Positions 32,597-41,462 of a stretch of 64,000 nucleotides of DNA are shown here, one piece after another. The notes beneath the pieces were generated by a model that saw only the letters and a program-made list of their open reading frames with translations, had not been told where the DNA came from and did no database searches. Every line of letters begins with the position of its first letter. Position 1 is the stretch's first letter. The position numbers and the translations under genes are program-made. The DNA is from Desulfosediminicola flagellatus. GTDB taxonomy: Bacteria; Desulfobacterota; Desulfobulbia; Desulfobulbales; Desulfocapsaceae. The DNA is taken from the NCBI RefSeq assembly GCF_005116655.2, contig NZ_CP050698.1, positions 4,115,501-4,179,500 on the forward strand, read 5' to 3'.

Positions 32597-35500
32597 CTAC
32601 TCTTCCAGTCGTTCAATCTCATCTATAAGATCATGCAATCCGGCAACCGCATTCGGATAAAGTTCGTGTAACTGTTCGATATTATCTTCTTTGCCAGCAA
32701 CTTCCATATCCCGGAAAATCGAAAAAAGCGCAGGAGCACTAATATTTGCCGCAGCTCCTTTCATCTTATGCGCCTGCCTGCCAGCCTGATAACAGTCATC
32801 TGCCTCAATGGAGTCATGTAATTCATCCAATTGCTCAGGCAGCATTTTTTTCACTTCATTAAGAATCATGACAGCAGTCTCCCTGTCATCCATAAGTCTG
32901 TCAACCAAATCAGGCATATCTAGAATCTGGGCATCAGTTTCTGCAGACACTGCACTCGCCACTACTGATTTCTGCATGTTTTTTTGCCCTCCCTGTTCTA
33001 AACTCTGACTCACTTCAATCAGCACCTGCAGCAACTCTTCATACTCAATCGGCTTACTTAAGTAGCCATTCATTCCTGCAGCAAGGCATCGCTCCCTGTC
33101 AGTCTGCATTGCATGAGCAGTCAGGGCGACTATCTGCACATTAGGATTCAGAAGAGTAGTTTTACCGGAACGGATACGTTCAGCTGTGGCGAATCCATCA
33201 AGAACCGGCATAGAAAGATCCATAAGAACCAGATCAAACGGTTTGGATTCGAGCAATGTAAGCGCCTCTTCACCATTCTCCGCTGTATGTATATCTCCAA
33301 TCCCCAGCCTGTTTAAAATCCCTCTTGCCACCTGCATATTGATATGATTGTCTTCAACGATCAAAACCCTCAGCGAAGTGTCCAGCTCACTCCTGAAGTC
33401 AACAGCTAACGGTGATACATTTACCGCAACGTCCTCTTCCTTTTCACCTCGTAGGATTGCAATGCTCTTTTTGAGATCGCAGATGCGTACCGGCGCAGGA
33501 AGACATCCGGATACCCACGCACCGCCAAGAGCATCCCTGATTAAATCAGACGCCCCTGTTATAAAAATACATGGTGCATTCTCACTGGCTGCAAGCTCAC
33601 CCTTAATATAACTCGCCAAAGCCCCATCGGTAAGCAGAGAAGCCTGGACATAGATAGCATCCGGGATATCAAGTTTTCCGTTAGCAGTAAAATCGCCCAG
33701 TAATTCTGAATAACTGCGCTCCTGCACATGAGCCCCCCTGCTGCACAACTGTTCAGCCAGCATCTTCCGGAGTGTTTCATTTTCTATTGCCACAAGAATG
33801 TTTTTATCGCGTAACAATTGACTCTTCTCGTTAGCACTACCACTCTCTACATACGACATTTTTACAGTAAAGCTGAATTCAGAACCGTGATTCTCTTCAC
33901 TCATCACCTCAATTTCACCACCCAGCAGGTTGACAAGCTGCTTTGATATGGCAAGACCAAGCCCGGTTCCACCGAATTTTCTAGTATATGAACCATCAAC
34001 CTGAGAGAAGCTCTCAAACAACAGATTCTGATGATCAGCTGCAATACCGATCCCGGTATCTCTGACCGAAAATTTCAGCACTACCTGACCATTCGCCATA
34101 TCAAGTGGCTGGATACCCACCACCACCTCACCATTCTCGGTAAACTTGATCGCGTTTCCAACAAGATTAATAAGGATCTGTTTTAATCGACCGCGATCAC
34201 CTGTAACACTCTCAGGCAGGTCAGGATGTGGCACACATAACAGATCCAGCTGCTTCTCCAGCGCCTTGACCTTCAGGATATCCATGCAATCATCCAGCAG
34301 TTCACAGAGCCCGAATTCCCGCTCCTGAAGAACAAGCTTTCCTGCTTCAATTTTCGAGTAGTCAAGAATGTCATTAATGACATGCAACAGTGAGTCAGCA
34401 CTCGTTTCGATTGTCTCGACAAATTCACGCTGTCGTATATCGAGATCAGTACCACTTAAAAGCGTCGTCATCCCCAGAACACCATTCATGGGAGTTCTGA
34501 TCTCATGGCTCATATTGGCAAGAAACTGGCTCTTTGCCCTGCTGGCAAGCTCTGCCTGTTCACGCGCCCGCACAAGGTCTGTGATATCAGACATTATGCC
34601 GACCAGACCAGTCACAGTGTTATTGCTATCTGTGATGGCTGCTTTAGAAAACGTTATCTCGCGTTTGTTCCTGTTTTTATCAAATACACACCAATCGTAG
34701 GATTCACTGCCAGCCTCCTCCAGCAGTTCCTGGTCTTTGAGTGAAAGCTTTTCAGCTATCTCCGGTCGGGCAAAATCAAATAGGGTTTTACCCAGTATCT
34801 CTTCACGAGTTGCACCAAGAAACTCCTCAAAAGCACGATTACATCCTACATATCTCCCTTCTGTATCTTTATAAAACATGGGATTAGGGATAGTCTCCAT
34901 AACAATACGAAGAATCTCCCACTGCTTACGCTGCTCGGCTTCTGCAATCTCTGCAATTTCTTTCGATGCAAAAAGTTCACTGGTCCGTTCCGCAACCAGA
35001 TCCTCAAGGTGGCTATGATATTGGCGAATCTCATCTCTGTTGTGCAACAGGGTTTGTGACATCTCATTAAACGTCGCTCCCATATCGCCAATTTCATCTT
35101 TCGCAGGGAGGAAAACCGTCTCCCCAAGGTTGCCCTCTGTTACCCTGCGCATCCCTCTTCGCAAGACATTTAAAGGGGCTATAATTGCCTTTTCCAGGAA
35201 AATATTTAGCAGCAGAATTATCAGCAGCAACCCAGTAAAAAAGAGCCCAACAGACAACAACATCAACTGGGCATTATCTTTTTTTATAGTGCTGAGGTTG
35301 TAATATATAGCCAGATACGCTGCTCGCTCTCCAATAATATTAATGCTGTTGATGTAGACGCAATAATCCTGCCCATCCTCTGTAAATTCCCAGAAAGTGG
35401 TATTGTCATGTTCTTTTGAATACGTCATTATTTCATGAGGAACTGGCCGCAAAACAGCCGCACAGTATTGTAATGAGCCATCAGCATTATGGAGGCAGGC

Positions 35501-35758
35501 ATTTTCTATCTCTTCGACGATCTCTTCAATTTCTCTGAGCGACACAAGTTGTGCCAGATCCCTGCCGGCAAAGAGAGCATTGGCAAATTCATTCTGTTTC
35601 TGCTTATAAATAGTCTCTAAAAGAACTCTTACACGATCGACCTGGTCTTTTGTTCGACGTGTTTCAAGGGGATAAATGAAGGCGGCAAAAGCCAACGCTA
35701 TGCCCAGCATAGCCATTATCAATGCAACATTTATTTTGAGGGGCAGTCTTCTAATCAT
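32597..35758 (-). CDS. Hybrid sensor histidine kinase with PAS, two receiver and Hpt domains
   Basis: 1053 residues. TM1 about 11-30, periplasmic region to about 160, TM2 about 165-188, HAMP (190-245), PAS (about 278-395; MFYKDTEGRYVGCNRAFEEF), HisKA (phospho-His in NMSHEIRTPMNGVLGM), HATPase_c (DTGIGIAAD, FGGTGLGLAISKQL), a degenerate receiver lacking a clear aspartate pocket, a true receiver (VLIVEDNHINMQ, VLMDLSMPVLDG, TAHAM) and a C-terminal Hpt (QAHKMKGAAANI). This is an ArcB/BarA/TorS-like phosphorelay protein. It follows a periplasmic binding protein by 45 bases, so ligand-bound SBP may be its input. No DNA-binding regulator is adjacent. Confidence 0.92.
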   Translation of the reverse strand: MIRRLPLKINVALIMAMLGIALAFAAFIYPLETRRTKDQVDRVRVLLETIYKQKQNEFANALFAGRDLAQLVSLREIEEIVEEIENACLHNADGSLQYCAAVLRPVPHEIMTYSKEHDNTTFWEFTEDGQDYCVYINSINIIGERAAYLAIYYNLSTIKKDNAQLMLLSVGLFFTGLLLIILLLNIFLEKAIIAPLNVLRRGMRRVTEGNLGETVFLPAKDEIGDMGATFNEMSQTLLHNRDEIRQYHSHLEDLVAERTSELFASKEIAEIAEAEQRKQWEILRIVMETIPNPMFYKDTEGRYVGCNRAFEEFLGATREEILGKTLFDFARPEIAEKLSLKDQELLEEAGSESYDWCVFDKNRNKREITFSKAAITDSNNTVTGLVGIMSDITDLVRAREQAELASRAKSQFLANMSHEIRTPMNGVLGMTTLLSGTDLDIRQREFVETIETSADSLLHVINDILDYSKIEAGKLVLQEREFGLCELLDDCMDILKVKALEKQLDLLCVPHPDLPESVTGDRGRLKQILINLVGNAIKFTENGEVVVGIQPLDMANGQVVLKFSVRDTGIGIAADHQNLLFESFSQVDGSYTRKFGGTGLGLAISKQLVNLLGGEIEVMSEENHGSEFSFTVKMSYVESGSANEKSQLLRDKNILVAIENETLRKMLAEQLCSRGAHVQERSYSELLGDFTANGKLDIPDAIYVQASLLTDGALASYIKGELAASENAPCIFITGASDLIRDALGGAWVSGCLPAPVRICDLKKSIAILRGEKEEDVAVNVSPLAVDFRSELDTSLRVLIVEDNHINMQVARGILNRLGIGDIHTAENGEEALTLLESKPFDLVLMDLSMPVLDGFATAERIRSGKTTLLNPNVQIVALTAHAMQTDRERCLAAGMNGYLSKPIEYEELLQVLIEVSQSLEQGGQKNMQKSVVASAVSAETDAQILDMPDLVDRLMDDRETAVMILNEVKKMLPEQLDELHDSIEADDCYQAGRQAHKMKGAAANISAPALFSIFRDMEVAGKEDNIEQLHELYPNAVAGLHDLIDEIERLEE

Positions 35759-35803
35759 CTTTTACAGTGTTGATGGAGTTAAAATACCCTTTGCGCCAGC
35801 ACG

Positions 35804-36994
35804 TTACGGGCTCACCGTGGAATTAAAGACTCTCTTACCATGTACATATTTCATGATAATAACATTCGTATCACGAAGATCACCATGCTCATCAAAGGAA
35901 ATGCTTCCGGTCGCGCCCAAATAGTTGTCAGTTGCGGCAATTGCATCTCTGATTGCTTTTCGATCCGTACTTCCCGCGTTTTCAATTGCCTTAACAAGCA
36001 CCATAAACGCATCATACACAAGAGGAGTTGAATAATTAGTGATGGTATCAATCGTTGATTCATCAAACAGTTTCTGGGCGAAATGGCTCACCCTATTTGG
36101 TATATCCGGATGCCATTGCGCCGTCTGATAGCTCCCTTCAACATCCTCAGGGATAAGCCTTTCCAGCATATCCCAGCCGTCTCCACCTAAAAATGTAGCT
36201 GTAACCCCATGTTTTCGGGCCTGCTTCATTAATAAGGCAGTATCACGAGAATATCCGGGAATGTAGATTACATCCGTGTCTAAACGGGAGATGGTTTCAA
36301 TGAGCGGTGTAAAATCTGCAGCAGCACCGCGGTATCCATAATCAAGTATTACTTTACCACCAGCAGCCTGGAAAGCTTCACTGTAATAGTGAGCTAATGT
36401 TGCAGAGTATTGTTCATCGATATTACTCAGGACTATACTTGTCTTTGCTTTAAGGCTTTCAATCGCAAAATGGGCCATTGCCCGGCCCTGAGTGACGTCT
36501 GTGAAGCTGACACGAAATACATAGTCCTTATTAAGGGTTACACCGGGGTGAGTTGAGGCGGGACTGATCATAGGTATACCGGCTTCATTGAGTACCGGCG
36601 CGATGGCAAGAGAGTGCGAACTCCAGTGAGCACCGATAACAGCAGTTACCCCGGCGTCCCTCGCTGCATGTGCTGCTTCAAGAGCACCGATAGAGGTGCT
36701 GTTATTATCAAACACAAGCACTTCAACAGGACGCCCTAAAACACCGCCGTTTTCGTTAACTCTCTCCGCAACAACTGCAATCATCTCCAGGAGAGATCTG
36801 TTGTGAGGTGCTGCGATACCGGTTACCGAAAAGATTGCACCAATAGTTATCGGCTCAGGTTCCGTGTGGGTTCCTGATGCATCAGCAACTGCATCAGCCT
36901 GTCGGAGCACAATCACAAACAAAACGCTACATATCAGTAATAGACGGGTAAATACATTCACGGGTTCACCATGTATACGCCATTCATATATCAT
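35804..36994 (-). CDS. Leu/Ile/Val-type periplasmic binding protein (Peripla_BP_6)
   Basis: 396 residues. Signal peptide about residues 13-38 (TRLLLICSVLFVIVLRQADA). The mature part is a type I periplasmic-binding fold: ITIGAIFSVTGIAAPHNRSL, VAERVNENGGVLGRPVEVLV, VTAVIGAHWSSHSLAIAPVL, IPMISPASTHPGVT and VFRVSFTDVTQG are the usual LivJ-like signatures. No ABC permease or ATPase genes follow; instead a hybrid kinase does, suggesting a sensory rather than transport role. GAGGCAA lies about 9 bases before the ATG. Confidence 0.9.
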   Translation of the reverse strand: MIYEWRIHGEPVNVFTRLLLICSVLFVIVLRQADAVADASGTHTEPEPITIGAIFSVTGIAAPHNRSLLEMIAVVAERVNENGGVLGRPVEVLVFDNNSTSIGALEAAHAARDAGVTAVIGAHWSSHSLAIAPVLNEAGIPMISPASTHPGVTLNKDYVFRVSFTDVTQGRAMAHFAIESLKAKTSIVLSNIDEQYSATLAHYYSEAFQAAGGKVILDYGYRGAAADFTPLIETISRLDTDVIYIPGYSRDTALLMKQARKHGVTATFLGGDGWDMLERLIPEDVEGSYQTAQWHPDIPNRVSHFAQKLFDESTIDTITNYSTPLVYDAFMVLVKAIENAGSTDRKAIRDAIAATDNYLGATGSISFDEHGDLRDTNVIIMKYVHGKRVFNSTVSP

Positions 36995-37189
36995 CGGTAT
37001 TGCCTCATCTCTCTGCTACATACTCTACCAGCACATAGTGTAAACAGGTTGCAAATAGAACCACGTTAGCGATCTCAGAGGTTTTCGTGATAGTGATACT
37101 AAAGTTTACAGGTAAAAAAGTGAACCAAAATTATTGGTAATACAGGTATAAGCGGTTAAACAAATCATATACCAGGTTACACGTATCTA

Positions 37190-37227
37190 AAAAAAAACGC
37201 CGGTCTACCATAAAAGGCAGACCGGCG
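37190..37227 (-). terminator. Rho-independent terminator after the MTHFR gene
   Basis: On the minus strand CGCCGGTCT, loop, AGACCGGCG, then a run of nine T. Textbook structure, 31 bases after the stop codon. Confidence 0.92.
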
Positions 37228-37258
37228 CAGGATGTTCTGGAACAGTTTTTTTTTAGAA

Positions 37259-38764
37259 TCAGGCAGCTTTTTCGTCTTTCTGGTGATCTCTATCGAGGTG
37301 GAAATTAATCCATGACGAAGTGTCTTTTAGCTCCCAAAGCCGTGGCGGCACAAAATGACCTGTAAGTTCATCTGTTTCATTATGTTTCTTCATCCTGTGA
37401 TATGCTCTGACCCATACGCAGTATTTATCCTCATGCACCTCACAATAACCGTCACGGCTACCGCCACATGCACCGTTTCTCGTATGCTTAGGGCAACCTG
37501 ACTCAGGACAGAGGAAACCGACATGCTGAATCCCGCAATCACCGCAACTCTGGCATGAGAGCATCAGCTTCTTGAAAGGATCTTCAAGAAATGCTTTCAA
37601 CATCCAGGATGCGTTGCTCTTATCAAGCTTTGTAGAAATCTTTTTATAGATTGGGGCAAGCGAAGCCTTTTTATCAAAGAACAGATCGTGCGCTGTACGC
37701 AGGAACAGGTAATGTGCATCATCTGCCACATTAAAGGAAATCTCGTCTTTTACCGGAGTGCTCTCTCCCTGCTTATCTGCATTCTTGTAGAGATAGAATT
37801 TGTTTGGTGCGTCTTCGCGGAACTCTTCAACATAATCCTGCCAGTTATGCTCGATAGCCTCCATGCGATCCAGGATTGTTGCTACAGTATCGAAACTTTT
37901 ATGTACTCCACCGATATGGATACCTTTGTAGCCGATTCCTTTGAGAACAACACCCAATCGTGCAGTACGCTCGATAGCATGTTTCATACCTTCGCCCTTC
38001 ACCTCGTAATCTTGTGAAATCTGCTCAAAGAGTTTCTTTGAGACATAGACGCCCGGTACTCTGCCATTGTGCATTGCACGTGCAGGTCCTTTGCCGAGAA
38101 GGTAGAGAGAAGCAAGAGTTGGAATGGTGATGTTGTTGTGTTTATTGAAAATCAGCAGTTCTTCATACTTGTCAATATCATAGCCAAGCTGCGTTATGGT
38201 AAAGGAGGACCCTGCCTCTATCTTGCGCTGCAACTTTCTATACTGAACCCAGGCTTCGGCTTCAGTGTATTTAAATGGTGATACTGCACAACCGGTAACA
38301 AAGACTTCTGAATGGCCTGTCTTTATTAATCGTTTATTCAAATCGTTGAGCATGGAAGTGAGGATGACTGAATCGAAATCAAAAACCGGTGTGCCACGAC
38401 CGCCAAAACCTTTACCCGAGTAATCACCGGTAAGGGCAAGAATGTTTTTCATTCCAAGTCTGGCAAGTTGAAGCGCCCTGCTCTCCATCCCCATTCGGTT
38501 TGTATCCCGACAGGTGAAATGAACGATTACGTCCATGCCATAATCAAGTATCTCACGACCAATCGCATCAGGGCTGAGAGCCGGATTACCACCCGGGTTA
38601 TCTGTTATTGAAACAGCAGTGATACGACCATCATCAAACGCGTCCTTTGAAATCTGTTTTATAGTATCAATTGCACCACCGCTGAATTCCCGGCCGGGAA
38701 CCAGCTCGAGAGTCACTACAAATTTCTCCGGTGTTGAAATATCATCATTGAAATTGCGTATCAC
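37259..38764 (-). CDS. metF: Methylenetetrahydrofolate reductase with fused MTHFR_C (MetV-like) domain
   Basis: 501 residues. Residues about 15-320 form the MetF flavoprotein barrel (TLELVPGREFSGGAID, VSITDNPGGNPALSPD, VIVHFTCRDTNR, ILALTGDYSGKG). Residues about 390-495 form the MTHFR_C domain rich in cysteine (CQSCGDCGI, FLCPESGCPKHTRNGACGG, YCEVHEDKYCVW), which in acetogens is a separate subunit, MetV. The fusion suggests a reductase of the Wood-Ljungdahl/C1 type that takes electrons through the Cys-rich domain rather than directly from NADH. It reduces methylene- to methyl-tetrahydrofolate (or the reverse when acetyl units are oxidised). No CODH genes in the window. Confidence 0.88.
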   Translation of the reverse strand: MIRNFNDDISTPEKFVVTLELVPGREFSGGAIDTIKQISKDAFDDGRITAVSITDNPGGNPALSPDAIGREILDYGMDVIVHFTCRDTNRMGMESRALQLARLGMKNILALTGDYSGKGFGGRGTPVFDFDSVILTSMLNDLNKRLIKTGHSEVFVTGCAVSPFKYTEAEAWVQYRKLQRKIEAGSSFTITQLGYDIDKYEELLIFNKHNNITIPTLASLYLLGKGPARAMHNGRVPGVYVSKKLFEQISQDYEVKGEGMKHAIERTARLGVVLKGIGYKGIHIGGVHKSFDTVATILDRMEAIEHNWQDYVEEFREDAPNKFYLYKNADKQGESTPVKDEISFNVADDAHYLFLRTAHDLFFDKKASLAPIYKKISTKLDKSNASWMLKAFLEDPFKKLMLSCQSCGDCGIQHVGFLCPESGCPKHTRNGACGGSRDGYCEVHEDKYCVWVRAYHRMKKHNETDELTGHFVPPRLWELKDTSSWINFHLDRDHQKDEKAA

Positions 38765-39439
38765 AGAACCATCTCCTTATTAATATCTTTGGGAAACATA
38801 GTCCCAAATCTTTCAAGGCATGCAGTTTTTCTAACATTTCAAGGAAACGTGGTTTCCTGAAAATGCTGTAAACAATCGCGTGCATGACAAAAAAACACTA
38901 TCACCCTATGCGTACGTTGTTTTACCCTGCAGACCGATACCACACCACCCACACATACCACATAGTAGTAATTGATTATATACCTTCAAAGAAGAGAAAA
39001 CGACACATCATTCATGATAAATTTTGATATGCATATTCACACATTCTGATAAATGAATAGCGATTTGTTTTTATCTCAATGTTTTCAATTAATTACAAAC
39101 ACCACATAAAGGCGGTGTTTTCTTAAGAGGAAGACAGATTAATCACTTAGACACGTTCAATTAAAGACAGTGATAACTGTTTCCACCTGAGTTAATGTCA
39201 TTTTTGGCAGCTAACAACACCGGAAACCAGGTTCTCAACATCATCAGAGAAAATGGTAAAAAAGGAGTGAGTTAATCAGGAATATTACAGGAAGGAGTTA
39301 CATCAAAACAGACAGCAATCAGCCGAAGCAGCATGCTCCTGCGCCGGCAATGATATCATGTCATAAATAGGAGTTACGTATCAACATGTGACGAAACAGC
39401 ATGATTTAAATCGTCGAATGAATCACTATTACGGTAGTA
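38765..39439. other. 675-bp intergenic region upstream of the MTHFR gene
   Basis: No gene. Near the MTHFR start are two small hairpins with similar loops, TTTGGGA...TCCCAAA (38789-38811) and AGGAAAC...GTTTCCT (38839-38857), in the untranslated leader; their role is unknown. AACACC...GGTGTTTTCTT at 39101-39124 resembles a weak plus-strand terminator. Confidence 0.5.
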
Positions 39440-39796
39440 TCAGCCGGTAGTCTTTTGTTTCATTTTGTTTATAAGTTCTTCTTTCTCTTTCAGCAGAGCA
39501 TGAACTTCGGCCGCAGCCTCATAGTTATCCTGAGCAGCCTGAACCGCCTCTTCACGAGCGTGCTCGGCATGACTAATTTTCTCAATGGATGCCTGGACTA
39601 CTTCATCCATTTGCCCCTCAAAATCTTTTTGCAGAGCGTCGTAGGCAGCCGACTTTTCATCTCTGTCCTGCCTCACCACCGCAAGCTCTTCTGTGAGTTG
39701 CTGCACATCTCTATTTTTCTTGAATAGAAGTAACAGAGATATTGCCGCGACAATTACCGCAACACCCGCAACCAACCATATAATCATATTTTCCAT
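39440..39796 (-). CDS. Small membrane-anchored coiled-coil protein
   Basis: 118 residues. One N-terminal transmembrane helix (IIWLVAGVAVIVAAISLLLL, residues 4-23), then a long charged helix with heptad-like pattern to the end (QQLTEELAVVRQDRDEKSAA, HAREEAVQAAQDNYEAAAEV, LLKEKEELINKMKQK). Should lie in the cytoplasm as a coiled coil anchored in the membrane. No family recognised. The ATG at 39796 starts directly at the membrane helix. Confidence 0.72.
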   Translation of the reverse strand: MENMIIWLVAGVAVIVAAISLLLLFKKNRDVQQLTEELAVVRQDRDEKSAAYDALQKDFEGQMDEVVQASIEKISHAEHAREEAVQAAQDNYEAAAEVHALLKEKEELINKMKQKTTG

Positions 39797-40260
39797 AATT
39801 CTTTCGCCTGTACACTTCGATAATAATGTCGTGAGTTCATCTCGGGAGAAAAACGATTTCGTTTCCAAATTTCAGAATAATAGTGAGTTAAAATAGCTGC
39901 TACAACAAATCACAAATCTAAGCAAACCATAACTAAGCCTATCCATTTACGTGAGTATAGACAATGTTTTTGACATTTTTTTTACAGAAAAATTCAGCAA
40001 CTTCCTGACAAATCACATAGAATCTCCCGTGACTCAATCTACAAGACCCAACACAACTAACTGTTATCAATACATACCACAAAAAAAACAACCACCAAAT
40101 CCTGCATATACTTTTCAGTAGATTGCACGCAAACATTATATTATTGCACACTTTCCGAAAAAGCTTTTGCCACACCACTGTCGCCGAATTATAGTGAACC
40201 ATCGAGTCATTTTATAATCCGCTTGTATCACGTAACATTTCCTATAAAACAGGTACTCAC
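39797..40260. other. 464-bp divergent intergenic region
   Basis: AT-rich promoter region between the coiled-coil gene and the PfkB gene. An 87-codon minus-strand frame (39939-40202) shows no domain and low plausibility. Nothing else seen. Confidence 0.5.
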
Positions 40261-41181
40261 ATGAAACTTATAGTCTCAGGCTCTATGGCCTATGACAGAA
40301 TTATGACCTTCCCTGAAAACTTTGCAGATCATATCCTCCCGGACAAAATCCACGTGCTTAATGTCTGTTTTCAGGTAGATGGCGTAACCGAACATTTTGG
40401 CGGCACCGCAGGAAACATCGCCTACGCATTACAACTCATGCAGAGCACGCCAACCATCACTGCGACCATTGGCCATGACCATCGCAGATATTTCAAATGG
40501 CTTGAAAAAAACAATATTCCTGCAGATGGAGTAGTAATCGTAGAAGAAGAATTTACTGCTGGTGCCTACATCACCACCGATAAAGGTGATAACCAGATCA
40601 CCGGTTTTAACCCCGGCGCCATGAAGTATTCTTCAAATCTTGATTTTGATGGGCTGGACCCTGAAAACACCATTCTCATTGCCTCTCCGGGTAATCTTGA
40701 TGACATGATCAACTACCCGCGCATCTGCAAGGAGAAAGGTATTCGATACATTGTCGATCCTGGCCAGGCATTACCTGTGCTTGATGCGGCTGATCTCATT
40801 GAGGTTATCACCGGTTGCTTCCTGCTGATCGTTAACGATTATGAGTTCGACATGATCCTCAATAAAACCGGACTGAGCAGAGAAGAACTGCTGGCACTTG
40901 GGGACTCAACCATTATCACTCTCGGTGAGCATGGCTCCAGTCTATTCACCAACGGCACAGAAACCAAAATAGCTGTCGCAAAAGCTGATAACGTTGTCGA
41001 TCCTACCGGTTGCGGTGATGCATATCGCGGTGCTCTGCTGAGTGGACTTGCAGCGGGGAAAGATCTGGTTGAAAGCGCAAAAATGGGAAGCGTATGTGCT
41101 TCATTTGCAGTCGAGCGTCAGGGCACCCAGGTGTACAGCTTTACTCAGGAAGAGTTTAAGAAGCGTCAGGACAGCTACTAA
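40261..41181 (+). CDS. PfkB-family carbohydrate/adenosine kinase
   Basis: 306 residues. PfkB signature 1 region FGGTAGNIAYALQLM near residue 47 and signature 2 DPTGCGDAYRGALLSGLAAG near 248 with the catalytic aspartate (GCGD). The opening IVSGSMAYDRIMTFPENFAD and HVLNVCFQVDGVTEHFGG resemble bacterial adenosine-kinase-like PfkB proteins of delta-Proteobacteria, so a nucleoside substrate is more likely than a sugar phosphate. Stands alone; weak ribosome site. Confidence 0.88.
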   Translation: MKLIVSGSMAYDRIMTFPENFADHILPDKIHVLNVCFQVDGVTEHFGGTAGNIAYALQLMQSTPTITATIGHDHRRYFKWLEKNNIPADGVVIVEEEFTAGAYITTDKGDNQITGFNPGAMKYSSNLDFDGLDPENTILIASPGNLDDMINYPRICKEKGIRYIVDPGQALPVLDAADLIEVITGCFLLIVNDYEFDMILNKTGLSREELLALGDSTIITLGEHGSSLFTNGTETKIAVAKADNVVDPTGCGDAYRGALLSGLAAGKDLVESAKMGSVCASFAVERQGTQVYSFTQEEFKKRQDSY

Positions 41182-41284
41182 TAAATATTTTCCTTATCTT
41201 CAGGTAAATCCTCAGGCACCTTTGACCTTAGCCATGAGGATTCACTTAGTATTTTCTAATTACTCCTTCTCCTCAGCGTATTAA

Positions 41285-41332
41285 AGTGAGGAGAAAGGTG
41301 TGAGGTGTGAGGCGTGAGGCGTGGGTAGCCGA
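41285..41332 (+). repeat. GTGAGG-type repeat island 3 (left arm)
   Basis: AAGTGAGGAGAAAGGTGTGAGG, then TGTGAGGCGTGAGGCGTGGG. It faces an inverted block at 41403-41430, and the two could pair into a long hairpin in the gap between the convergent PfkB and liuE genes. Confidence 0.7.
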
Positions 41333-41402
41333 TAAATGACAACCGTTTGAATCACGTATATTTTCATATAGTTGATGATGGTTTCATTGTTTTTTGCAGT
41401 TT

Positions 41403-41430
41403 TACCCCTCACTCCTCACTCCTCACGTCA
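41403..41430 (-). repeat. GTGAGG-type repeat island 3 (inverted arm)
   Basis: TACCCCTCACTCCTCACTCC followed by TCACGTCA: on the minus strand this is GTGAGGAGTGAGGAGTGAGG, complementary to the arm at 41285-41332 and the same as the core of island 5 at 50750-50781. Confidence 0.7.
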
Positions 41431-41462
41431 TTCAGCTGAGTTTTAGTGATAATCATTTAGTA

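Noticed and set aside
41285..41430. Possible CRISPR array in GTGAGG repeats
   Set aside because: Repeat units are 6-13 bases, directly adjoining, without unique spacers, and no cas genes are present.
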